From Luteolibacter arcticus (GTDB lineage: Bacteria > Verrucomicrobiota > Verrucomicrobiia > Verrucomicrobiales > Akkermansiaceae): a stretch of 64,000 nucleotides of DNA. Under the pieces are notes generated by a model. That model did no database searches. It saw only the letters and a list, made by a program, of their open reading frames with translations, and had not been told where the DNA came from. Within the stretch, counting starts at the first letter, position 1. Every line of letters starts with the position of its first letter. A program made the position numbers and the translations under genes. The stretch covers positions 62,001 through 126,000 of the forward strand of contig NZ_JAPDDT010000007.1 of assembly GCF_025950235.1 (NCBI RefSeq), in the 5' to 3' direction. This document shows, in pieces, positions 1 to 6,543 of this stretch.

Positions 1-187
1 CGTGGAAGTTGCCTTCCGCCAAGCCGCGGAGAACGGCGAGCCACCGCTGCGCGAGCTATTCCGCTACATCGTCCACGGCCTGCTGCATCTGGCTGGTCAT
101 GAGGACGAGGAGCCCGCAGACCGTCAGCGCATGGAAGCCGCGCAAGAGCCGCTGGTGACGCGGCTGTGGCCGATGGTGGAGGGGTGA
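1..187 (+). CDS. ybeY: Endoribonuclease YbeY, C-terminal part (cut by window edge)
   Basis: Only the last ~62 codons are present; the gene begins before the window. The metal-binding signature HGLLHLAGHEDEEP is visible, matching the three-histidine H-G-x-L-H-L-x-G-H motif of the UPF0054/YbeY family. YbeY is a single-strand endoribonuclease acting in 16S rRNA 3'-end maturation and 70S quality control. The reading frame runs to a stop at 185-187 and ends in a normal short tail after the motif, so the C-terminus looks intact. What lies upstream cannot be seen. The identification is secure because the motif is nearly unique to this family. Confidence 0.93.
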   Translation, partial: VEVAFRQAAENGEPPLRELFRYIVHGLLHLAGHEDEEPADRQRMEAAQEPLVTRLWPMVEG

Positions 188-261
188 CTGGGGGAAATCA
201 CCAATCATCAATCCTCCAATCACCAATCGAAGTGTCGCTTCGCGAGGTGATTTGATGGGAC

Positions 262-324
262 CGCGGAATTCATTCCGCTGCACAGGCCCGATCGTCCGAC
301 CATTCGGGCGGAATGAATTCCGCG
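262..324. repeat. Perfect 17-bp inverted repeat between ybeY and next gene
   Basis: The left arm 262-278 (cgcggaattcattccgc) is exactly the reverse complement of the right arm 308-324, with a 29-base spacer. Each arm contains the near-palindrome GGAATTCATTCC. No T-run follows either arm, so this does not look like a simple intrinsic terminator. It could be a REP-like intergenic element or an RNA hairpin behind ybeY. The rest of 188-404 shows no gene I can support. Confidence 0.6.
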
Positions 325-404
325 TTCCCAGTTTGAGGATCGCGACTCGAATTCGCTCTCAAGGGTGGCTTGCCCTTATGCGCCTAGGTGGTTAGGTTGT
401 TCGC

Positions 405-695
405 ATGACGGTCAAGGAGGCAGTGAAGGTTGCCATCGGCTACGTGTTGGAGCTTTTCGATCAGGAAAAGATCACCAATGTCGGGCTGGAGGAGGTGGAC
501 TTCGAAGAAAGCTCGGGATGCTGGCATGTCACGGTCGGGTTCTCACGGGCATGGGACTACGAGAAAAATGCTTTCGCTGCACTCGGCGGGACGACGCTCG
601 GTGGGCCGAGACGAACCTACAAGACCGTCACAATCCAGGATCGCGATGGCTCCGTGCTTTCTGTGAAGAACCGGGACGTCGGAGTGCCGGCATGA
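405..695 (+). CDS. Hypothetical 96-aa protein coupled to a PIN-domain remnant
   Basis: A small protein of 96 residues with an amphipathic N-terminal helix (MTVKEAVKVAIGYVLELF) followed by an alternating hydrophobic pattern around CWHVTVGFSR and YKTVTIQD that suggests a short beta sheet. I do not recognise the family. Its stop codon overlaps the ATG of the following fragment (ATGA at 692-695), the arrangement typical of two-gene toxin-antitoxin-like or immunity-like modules. The partner is only a PIN-domain remnant, so any such module is probably dead. The function is unknown. Coding status is supported by the overlap and plausible composition rather than by homology. Confidence 0.55.
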   Translation: MTVKEAVKVAIGYVLELFDQEKITNVGLEEVDFEESSGCWHVTVGFSRAWDYEKNAFAALGGTTLGGPRRTYKTVTIQDRDGSVLSVKNRDVGVPA

Positions 696-793
696 GCAAG
701 GTGCTGGTCGATACCAATCTTTTGGAAGCGGCCCGGACGGGCTTGCCGGTCACGAATTTCAATCACCTCCGGCAGGAGCACTTGCTGTCGTAG
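692..793 (+). pseudogene. Internally deleted PIN-domain (VapC-like) remnant
   Basis: A 33-codon frame starts MSKVLVDTNLLEAARTG. This is the beta-1 strand and first catalytic Asp of PIN-domain nucleases (VLVDTNLL). It passes directly into LPVTNFNHLRQEHLL, which resembles the last strand of the same domain (normally preceded by the second and third acidic residues). About 90-100 central residues of a normal ~130-residue PIN protein are absent, so the active site cannot form. It overlaps the upstream gene by ATGA. It reads as a toxin gene that lost its middle by deletion. Alternatively it is a chance short frame, but the N-terminal motif is strong. Confidence 0.5.
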
Positions 794-840
794 CGAAGTG
801 GTGGGGCGACGGCTTCAATTTGAGGGGGGCCGCCCACAGC

Positions 841-861
841 CAGAACGGCGCAGCCGTTCTG
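841..861. repeat. Short hairpin downstream of the M28/cyclase gene
   Basis: The 8-base arms CAGAACGG (841-848) and CCGTTCTG (854-861) are perfect inverted repeats around a 5-base loop. They lie 13 bases beyond the stop of the minus-strand gene that follows. No clear T-run is present on the minus strand, so a termination role is only possible. The surrounding 794-874 stretch holds no gene. Confidence 0.4.
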
Positions 862-874
862 CTACGAAAGAACA

Positions 875-1888
875 TCAGGGAGCTAACGACGAAAGAAACC
901 GCAACGTCGTCCGTCCGGTTTTCTTCAGCGCGTCGGCATCGATGACGTCCATCGTGTCGCCCGGCTTGTGCCAGTAGGGCATGTTCATGAAGTCGCCGAT
1001 GAGATGGAGGCAGGGCAGGCCGGCTTCCTGGAGCGGGATGTGGTCGTCGATGATCGCACCCTGCGAGCGGCGGAGCTTGTTCAATCCGGATTCCCGGGCG
1101 GCATTTTCCACGGCGGTCGCAAAGGACCGCGGGGTTTCGGGATTGTAGTAGAAGTCGTGGTCGTCGTCGCCGACGAGGTCGAGCACGATGCCTAGCGATG
1201 GGCGGGTCTCGCGGGTCATCAGGCCACGGGCGAAGTGCTTGCTGCCATAGAGCCCGTCGGTGGGAGTGATGCTCTCGCCGAGGGCTTCCTCGCCATCGAA
1301 CAGGACGAACTCCACCTTGGCGGCGGATTCGGGATCGGTGGCCAGTACCTGCGCCAGTTCGAGGATGACACCGGTGGACGATCCGCCGTCGTTGGCACCG
1401 ACGAATGAAAAGTTGGCCATCCGCTTGCTGTCGAGGTGTCCTCCGATCAGGACCGGAGTGGAACTCGCCCATGGGGTCACCGGATCGCGGAATCGAGCGA
1501 GCAAATTGGTGAAGGCGATTTCACCCGTGGGAGTGCGGGCGGTGAATTTTTGCCGGGCGGTGATCCAGCCCGCGGCCTTGAACTCCTTTTCCAAGTAAGC
1601 GAGAGCCGATTGATATCCGGCGCTCGCAGGTGGGCGGGGCCCCAGCTTGCTGAGGGCTGCAACGTGCTCGAACGCCTTGGCTCCCGTGAACCGGCCGGCG
1701 AGATCCTTGTGGATCGGCAGGAACTTGACGCGGTTCCCGACGATTTCGAATTTGGCCTGAACCGCAGGCTTGGCGGGTTCTTCGCCGGTGGTTTTCTGGG
1801 CTTTGCTCTTCAACACGATCGCCGCGGCAATCAGGAGGAGAACCAACAGGTAGATGGGCAGAATGGTGCGCCGTTTCACGAGAGGCAA
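875..1888 (-). CDS. M28-family glutaminyl-peptide cyclotransferase-like protein, membrane anchored
   Basis: A 337-residue protein with one N-terminal membrane segment (about 8-25), then an M28 zinc aminopeptidase fold. Visible metal-site motifs are GGHLDS (His151), GANDGGS (Asp167), LFDGEEALGE (Glu200/201), IIDDHIPLQEAG (Asp281/282) and YWHKPGD (His307). The combination FDGEEA...TDGLYGSKHFA plus DDHIP and a late W-H is characteristic of glutaminyl cyclases (QPCT) rather than ordinary M28 aminopeptidases; QPCT uses one zinc and turns N-terminal Gln into pyroglutamate. I infer a periplasmic, membrane-tethered cyclase-like enzyme, although peptidase activity cannot be excluded. It lies 38 bases downstream of parB on the same strand. 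The start is chosen because MPLVKRRTIL directly precedes the membrane segment. Confidence 0.8.
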   Translation of the reverse strand: MPLVKRRTILPIYLLVLLLIAAAIVLKSKAQKTTGEEPAKPAVQAKFEIVGNRVKFLPIHKDLAGRFTGAKAFEHVAALSKLGPRPPASAGYQSALAYLEKEFKAAGWITARQKFTARTPTGEIAFTNLLARFRDPVTPWASSTPVLIGGHLDSKRMANFSFVGANDGGSSTGVILELAQVLATDPESAAKVEFVLFDGEEALGESITPTDGLYGSKHFARGLMTRETRPSLGIVLDLVGDDDHDFYYNPETPRSFATAVENAARESGLNKLRRSQGAIIDDHIPLQEAGLPCLHLIGDFMNMPYWHKPGDTMDVIDADALKKTGRTTLRFLSSLAP

Positions 1889-1926
1889 AAAGCGAACTTC
1901 GAACTTCGAACGTCGAGGGCGAACGA

Positions 1927-2829
1927 TCAGAGATCGTCGATGCCCAGCAGGTCGAGCAGGCGCTGAAGATCGTCGTCGCCGTAGTACTCGAGCTCGATCT
2001 TGCCCTTCTTCGCGCCCTGATGAATGGCCACATGGGTGGCGAAGCGGTCGCGCAACTTGTTCTGCAGCGCGCGGAAGTGGGCATCAGGCGCGGCCGGGGT
2101 GGAGGCGGCTCCCTTCGGCTTGCCTTCGTCAATGCCACCGGCGGGATCGAAGCCCTGGGCGAGCTTCTCCGCGGCGCGGACGTTGAGGCCCTTCTTGAGA
2201 ATCTGGTCGGAGGCGAGGAGCTGGGCGTCCTTGTCCTTGATCGAGAGGATGGCCTTGCCATGGCCCACGCTGATGCGGCCTTGGGCGACGAGGAGCTGGA
2301 CGTCCGGATGGAGGTCGAGCAGGCGCATTGCATTCGCGACGCTGGCGCGGGACTTGCCGACACGGGCGGCGATCTCGTCCTGCTTCATCGCGAATTCCTT
2401 GGCGAGGCGCACGTAGCCGGAGGCTTCTTCGATGGCGTTGAGATCCTCGCGCTGGAGGTTCTCGATGAGCGCCATTTCCAGCACGTCGCGGTCAGACGCT
2501 TCACGCTCGATGATGGGGACCGTGGCGAGGCCGAGCTTCTTCGAGGCACGCCAGCGGCGTTCACCGGCGATGAGCTCGTAGTTGCCGTTAACGAGACGAA
2601 CGATGAGCGGCTGGATGATGCCGTGCTGGCGGATCGATTCGACGAGTTCGTCGAGCGGCGTCTCGATGAAAGTGGTGCGCGGCTGGAGCGGGCTCGGAAC
2701 GACCTTGTCGATCGGAACTTCGCGGGCGCGGCCTTGGCCATCATTACCGGCTGATGCTTCCTGGGCAGGAGCGCCGGTTTGTTTGCGAATCAGGGCACCG
2801 AGGCCTTTTCCGAGAGCCGGTTTCGACAT
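1927..2829 (-). CDS. parB: Chromosome-partitioning protein ParB
   Basis: A 300-residue ParB/Spo0J homologue. It has the typical start MSKPALGKGLGALI, a ParB/sulfiredoxin-fold CTPase domain with GERRWRASKKLGL (89-101) and IENLQREDLNAIEEA, then a helix-turn-helix (about 150-172, ARVGKSRASVANAMRLL), and a C-terminal dimerisation segment ending DLQRLLDLLGID. ParB binds parS sites near the origin, spreads by CTP-dependent clamping, and loads condensin with ParA. Unusually, no parA lies next to it: the gene upstream is divergent (2979, plus strand) and the gene downstream is an M28-type protein. I noticed no perfect canonical parS palindrome nearby. The identification is secure. Confidence 0.96.
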   Translation of the reverse strand: MSKPALGKGLGALIRKQTGAPAQEASAGNDGQGRAREVPIDKVVPSPLQPRTTFIETPLDELVESIRQHGIIQPLIVRLVNGNYELIAGERRWRASKKLGLATVPIIEREASDRDVLEMALIENLQREDLNAIEEASGYVRLAKEFAMKQDEIAARVGKSRASVANAMRLLDLHPDVQLLVAQGRISVGHGKAILSIKDKDAQLLASDQILKKGLNVRAAEKLAQGFDPAGGIDEGKPKGAASTPAAPDAHFRALQNKLRDRFATHVAIHQGAKKGKIELEYYGDDDLQRLLDLLGIDDL

Positions 2830-2978
2830 GGGGCGCGGAGGTTGGCAAAGGGGAGGGTCGAAGCAAAGCGGATTCCGGGATTGGGAATAAGGTTTTTAAA
2901 ATTCCATGGAAAACCAATGGAGGGCGGCAATCTGGCGCACTTGACGCCGCGGGAATCGCGGGGCATCCATGCGGCGCG

Positions 2979-3605
2979 ATGCGCGCCTTTTTCTTTTCAG
3001 CCCTGATATGCCTGTTGCCGGTGATGCGCGGCCACGCGCAGGCGGCGGCTCCCGTGGACGTGACGGACGCTGCCGTGGCGTCGGTCAAGGTGCTGGGCGA
3101 GCAAGTCGTGCTGGGCAAGCAGCAGATCGCGATCGACCGCATGTATCCCGAGTGGAAGGAACGTGCCGCGAAGGAAGCGGGCGGCATGGACAAGCTGGAA
3201 GCCCAGCTCGCCGCAGTGCCCCGGATGATGGCCCAGCAAGGCGTCCAGTTGATTTCCTTCAAGCCAAAGGGAGTGCCGTCATCCTATGAGGTGCAGATGG
3301 GCAAGGAAGTGGTCGAGGAGAACGGCAAGAAGGTCGAAAAGCTGATCCACAAGAAGTGGCTGGTGCTTATCCCGACCGTCACCGAGTTCCGCATTGCCAA
3401 GCCGGCGGAGAAGGGTGGCGTGCCGAAGTTCGTGGTGATCCAGAGCACAGGTTTCCAAGCCGCGGTCTCGGACAAGGGCAAAAACGACTGGACCTTCATC
3501 GATGGTGCCAGCCTGACCGTTGCGGACTTGCGACGGCTCTTCGGCACGCTGCCGGAGAACATGCAATTGCCACCGATCTCGAGGAAGCAAGTCGACGGGA
3601 AGTGA
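2979..3605 (+). CDS. Exported hypothetical protein, 208 aa
   Basis: Begins MRAFFFSALICLLPVMRGHAQA, a clear Sec signal peptide with probable cleavage after HAQA. The mature part is about 187 residues, rich in Lys and Glu, with a helical region (residues ~40-80) and a beta-rich second half (VIQSTGFQAAVSDKGKNDWTFIDGASL). No family is recognised; the closing WTFIDGASLT..LRRLFGTLP resembles secreted proteins of unknown function seen in Verrucomicrobiota. The start was chosen at 2979 because the frame extends further upstream but only there does a signal peptide begin. It is divergent from parB (150-base gap) and 14 bases upstream of the SET gene, so the two are probably cotranscribed. Confidence 0.7.
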   Translation: MRAFFFSALICLLPVMRGHAQAAAPVDVTDAAVASVKVLGEQVVLGKQQIAIDRMYPEWKERAAKEAGGMDKLEAQLAAVPRMMAQQGVQLISFKPKGVPSSYEVQMGKEVVEENGKKVEKLIHKKWLVLIPTVTEFRIAKPAEKGGVPKFVVIQSTGFQAAVSDKGKNDWTFIDGASLTVADLRRLFGTLPENMQLPPISRKQVDGK

Positions 3606-3619
3606 CGACCACCAGACAC

Positions 3620-4177
3620 ATGGGCAAGAAATCGAAGAAGCTCCAGGAGGAAGCCGCATTGTACAAGAAGCTCAAAGCCCTCTGGGCGCGCGGGCTAAGC
3701 CAATCGTGCGAGGTGCGGGATTCCGCGATCCACGGTCGTGGCGTCTATGCGACCCGCGCCATACCCTCGGGTGAAAAGATCATCGAGTATGTCGGCGAGC
3801 TGATCGACAAGGATGAGAGCGAGCGCCGCGCGTGGGCTCAGCATGCCAAGGCGCAGGCCACCGGCGATGCCGCAGTGTATATCTTCACGCTGACCGATCA
3901 CCTGGACATCGACGGCAACGTGCCGTGGAATACGGCGCGCCTCATCAATCACTCCTGTGAGCCGAATTGCGAGGCGTGGATCGATGGCAAGCGCATCTTC
4001 ATCCACGCGCTGCGCAATGTGAAGGAAGGCGAGGAGCTGACCTTCGACTACGCCTTCGATGTTTCCTGCTACGAGGATCATCCTTGTCTCTGCGGCCGGA
4101 AAGGCTGCGTCGGCTACATCGTCAGCCGGGAGCAGTGGCCGCAGTTGAAGGAGATCCTCGCCGCGAAGAAGGGCTGA
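3620..4177 (+). CDS. SET-domain protein-lysine methyltransferase-like protein
   Basis: A 185-residue protein made almost wholly of a SET domain. SET-N contains SAIHGRGVYATRAI (35-48) and YVGELI. SET-C has RLINHSCEPNCEAW (107-120), the pseudoknot motif NHSxxPN that forms the S-adenosylmethionine pocket, and EELTFDYAFD with the catalytic Tyr144. A post-SET cysteine cluster CLCGRKGC (Cys156, 158, 163), with Cys113/Cys117 nearby, could bind zinc. SET enzymes methylate lysines; eukaryotic ones act on histones, and Chlamydia NUE is a PVC-group example. The substrate here is unknown. It sits 14 bases after the exported protein gene and its end is 4 bases from the convergent beta-barrel gene. Confidence 0.88.
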   Translation: MGKKSKKLQEEAALYKKLKALWARGLSQSCEVRDSAIHGRGVYATRAIPSGEKIIEYVGELIDKDESERRAWAQHAKAQATGDAAVYIFTLTDHLDIDGNVPWNTARLINHSCEPNCEAWIDGKRIFIHALRNVKEGEELTFDYAFDVSCYEDHPCLCGRKGCVGYIVSREQWPQLKEILAAKKG

Positions 4178-4181
4178 TAGC

Positions 4182-5120
4182 TTACCAGCTTTTCAGGTCC
4201 AGGCCGACGAAGCCGTAGAGGCCGCTCTCGAGATCATCGAGCTGGTTCTGGAAGGGCTTGGAGCCTTCCATGGTGGTCACGTTGATTTCGCCGCCGAAGG
4301 TCATGCCTGCGCCGTAGCTGAGCCACAGGTCGCCGGCGATATTGTGCGAGCTGGTGAGGCCGGCGCGGTAGTTCGAGTAGTCGATGTTGGCATCACCGAT
4401 GGCGGTATCGATGTTCCAGATGCCGCCGTTGGGGCGGACTTCGAAGCCCACGCGCCACTTCGGCGAGACGTCGTAGGATGCCTTGAAGTTCGGGCCGTAA
4501 AGTGCGATCAGGGTCTGGTCGTTCGGCTGCCAGGCAAAGCCGGGGCCACCGACGATGTTGATGTCGCCGGTGAGATTGAGTCCCGCGACGCCCGCGCCGA
4601 GGAGCAGGTGGTCATTGACTTGGTAGCCGACCGCGCCGGCGGCATCGACGAAGATGTCGTGTCCATTGACGCCCTGAAAGTCGGTGGCGAGCGAAGGATT
4701 GAGCCACGCGGTGTAGACCCACGGCGAGGTGTCCTTCATGCGGACGAAGTAGAACGAGAACTCGAGCTCGTGCAGGTCCTCATCGCGCAGAATCAGTGAA
4801 GGGATCGGCCCGTTCGTGCTCATCAGCATCGCCTCATAGGAGAACTGCGGGATGAACTGCCAGTCGCCGGCGAATTGGATCGGCTTGGAAAGGAAGGCCG
4901 AGGCTTGGAAGGCGTGGGTATCGAGGTTGCCGACCGAGTTGTCGAAATCCATGTCAAAGCTGCCGACGTAATTCACCTCGGCGGCATTGATGAACTTCGT
5001 GAGGTCGAAGCCGCTAGCCGACGGGGTGATGATTGCAGCAGGGGTGGCAGGATCGCCGGCGAAGGCTGCGGTAGACAGCAGGGGGAGGACGGCGAGGCGG
5101 CGACGGATGTTATTGAACAT
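4182..5120 (-). CDS. Putative outer-membrane beta-barrel protein, 312 aa
   Basis: A signal peptide (MFNNIRRRLAVLPLLSTAAFAG) is followed by about 290 residues of alternating amphipathic strands rich in aromatic, Asn, Gly and Asp residues, such as WQFIPQFSYEAML, LEFSFYFVRMKD and WRVGFEVRPNGG. The last strand is YGFVGLDLKSW, ending in an aromatic residue as outer-membrane barrels commonly do. This fits a 12-16-strand barrel of a DUF6268-like type. The ligand or function cannot be deduced. It is transcribed alone, convergent with the SET gene. The 107 bases before the next plus-strand gene hold its promoter, but I see no clear motif. Confidence 0.72.
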   Translation of the reverse strand: MFNNIRRRLAVLPLLSTAAFAGDPATPAAIITPSASGFDLTKFINAAEVNYVGSFDMDFDNSVGNLDTHAFQASAFLSKPIQFAGDWQFIPQFSYEAMLMSTNGPIPSLILRDEDLHELEFSFYFVRMKDTSPWVYTAWLNPSLATDFQGVNGHDIFVDAAGAVGYQVNDHLLLGAGVAGLNLTGDINIVGGPGFAWQPNDQTLIALYGPNFKASYDVSPKWRVGFEVRPNGGIWNIDTAIGDANIDYSNYRAGLTSSHNIAGDLWLSYGAGMTFGGEINVTTMEGSKPFQNQLDDLESGLYGFVGLDLKSW

Positions 5121-5227
5121 TGCCGATGTCTAGCCGCAGACAGCTTGGTTGGCTAGTGAGGAAAACGTACTTCCGGCGAGAGCTGTCTAATTGACCTGTG
5201 GCCAACTATTCGCGAAGGATGGGATCT

Positions 5228-5503
5228 ATGGCGAAGGAGGCTTTACCGACAGGGGATTACCGGAAACCAGGGCCTCCATCGGCTGCGAAGCTTCGGACAA
5301 GTGCAGCCGCGTGGCGCGCCATGGCCACGATATGTTCGTTGATCGCGGGTGCGTCAGCAGCTTTCATTTATGTCCAGTGGCGGGAGATCAACGAATTCAC
5401 GTTCATGATCACCTTCTTGCCACTCCTGACGGTAATCGCGCTCGCCCCGCTGTCTGTGGTGCTCTGGATCGTTACTTGGGTCAAATACCGGAATCTCCGG
5501 TAG
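5228..5503 (+). CDS. Small two-helix membrane protein, 91 aa
   Basis: Two hydrophobic segments are visible: AMATICSLIAGASAAFIYVQ and MITFLPLLTVIALAPLSVVL, followed by a positively charged end (WVKYRNLR). The first ~25 residues are polar. I chose the ATG at 5228 because AAGGA (5215-5219) lies 8 bases upstream, a good ribosome-binding site; the frame could also begin at 5219 (ATG) or 5198 (GTG). No family is recognised. It is convergent with the next minus-strand gene (19-base gap) and stands alone, so its role is unknown. Confidence 0.6.
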   Translation: MAKEALPTGDYRKPGPPSAAKLRTSAAAWRAMATICSLIAGASAAFIYVQWREINEFTFMITFLPLLTVIALAPLSVVLWIVTWVKYRNLR

Positions 5504-5522
5504 ACCGGGGTCAGTGGTGCCT

Positions 5523-5849
5523 TTACGCGACGAACAACTTCACCACCCATGCCGCGAGGGCGGCGGTGGCGGCGAGCAGCAGGAACAAGAGCAGCAGGCT
5601 GCGGCCCTGGGTGCGGCGCTCGTTGCGGATCTGGCGGCGGGAGACTGTCTCCTCGAAGACGCGCTGGCGGCGACGGTCGGCGAGATCGTCCGGCGGGGGG
5701 ATGGTGGCCGCCTGCTCCTCCGCCTCGCGGAGGATCTTCTCCGGTTCGGCGCGGATGCTTTGAATCTGTGCTTCCAGGGCGCGCTGCTGGTCCTCAAGGG
5801 ATTTGAGATCGGGCAGATCGGCGGGGGTCCGGGACATGGCGAGGCTCAT
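5523..5849 (-). CDS. Tail-anchored coiled-coil membrane protein, 108 aa
   Basis: Residues ~12-80 are a charged coiled-coil-like helix (SLEDQQRALEAQIQSIRAEP ... RRQRVFEETVSRRQIRNERR). They are followed by one C-terminal membrane helix (SLLLLFLLLAATAALAAWVV), giving a tail-anchored topology with the bulk in the cytoplasm. Its start overlaps the end of the upstream gene by 4 bases (ATGA at 5846-5849), indicating translational coupling with a second tail-anchored coiled-coil protein of the same design. The pair may form a hetero-oligomer. No homology is recognised. Confidence 0.65.
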   Translation of the reverse strand: MSLAMSRTPADLPDLKSLEDQQRALEAQIQSIRAEPEKILREAEEQAATIPPPDDLADRRRQRVFEETVSRRQIRNERRTQGRSLLLLFLLLAATAALAAWVVKLFVA

Positions 5850-6466
5850 TTCAGCAGATATACGATGAGGGCGAGGCTGCCCAGCACGATCACGGGAAGG
5901 TTGAAGGCGAGGCCGTTGCGGAATTGCCGGGCGAAGTCGCCGGAAACCACGCGACGGGCCTTGGATCCATTGAAAAGATTGCTGCTGCGCGAGCGCGAGT
6001 AGTGCTCGGCGGCCTGCGAGAATTCGTCATCGGCGTGATCGACGATGGCCATTGCACGCTCGAGGCTGGCGGCGAGGTTCTCGCGGGTCCAGCCATCGGG
6101 ATTGATCTTCTCCAGCTTGGACAGATGGGCAGCGAAGCAGGCGCGGGCTTGCTCCAAGTCCGAGGTGTGGTCCTTGAGCTCGTAGAGTTCGCGCTCGATA
6201 CGTTGCAGCGTGGACGAAAGGCGCTCGGTCAGTTCGGTCTGGGCCGAGATCAACTCGCGCTTGCGGGAGTTGAGCGTTTCAACTTCCTGGCGCTGTCGCT
6301 CAAGATCCTCACGTTGCTGCTGAAGCTGCTCGAGCTGCACTTGGGCGGCCCGGAGTTTTCCTTCAACATCTTCACCCTGCCGGGCTCCGGCGGGAGCGCC
6401 GGGGTTCATTTCAAGCTGGGTGCTGCGGATTTTGAGATGGTGGGTGTGCTCGGTGGCGGGTGGCAT
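5846..6466 (-). CDS. Coiled-coil protein with C-terminal membrane anchor, 206 aa
   Basis: Begins MPPATEHTHHLKIRSTQLEM. It contains a long coiled coil (about residues 35-120, with runs such as LEQLQQQREDLERQRQEVET), a polar middle with a Ser/Arg-rich stretch, and one C-terminal membrane segment (FNLPVIVLGSLALIVYLL). The frame continues upstream, but the sequence before residue 1 here lacks features, so the ATG at 6466 is preferred. The gene is 77 bases downstream of the RND permease on the same strand and overlaps the next small coiled-coil gene by ATGA. The function is unknown; the paired architecture suggests a structural or scaffolding role at the inner membrane. Confidence 0.65.
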   Translation of the reverse strand: MPPATEHTHHLKIRSTQLEMNPGAPAGARQGEDVEGKLRAAQVQLEQLQQQREDLERQRQEVETLNSRKRELISAQTELTERLSSTLQRIERELYELKDHTSDLEQARACFAAHLSKLEKINPDGWTRENLAASLERAMAIVDHADDEFSQAAEHYSRSRSSNLFNGSKARRVVSGDFARQFRNGLAFNLPVIVLGSLALIVYLLK

Positions 6467-6543
6467 TGCCTGTGGGCGGGATGCGGGACAGCGAGGATTT
6501 TCTACTATCAGCGGATTTCGCCGGCCAGAAAAATAATCAGGAA

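Noticed and set aside
365..793. A 142-codon frame overlapping the small hypothetical gene
   Set aside because: Its last part is the PIN remnant frame; the upstream part is out of frame with the better-supported 405-695 gene and looks non-coding.
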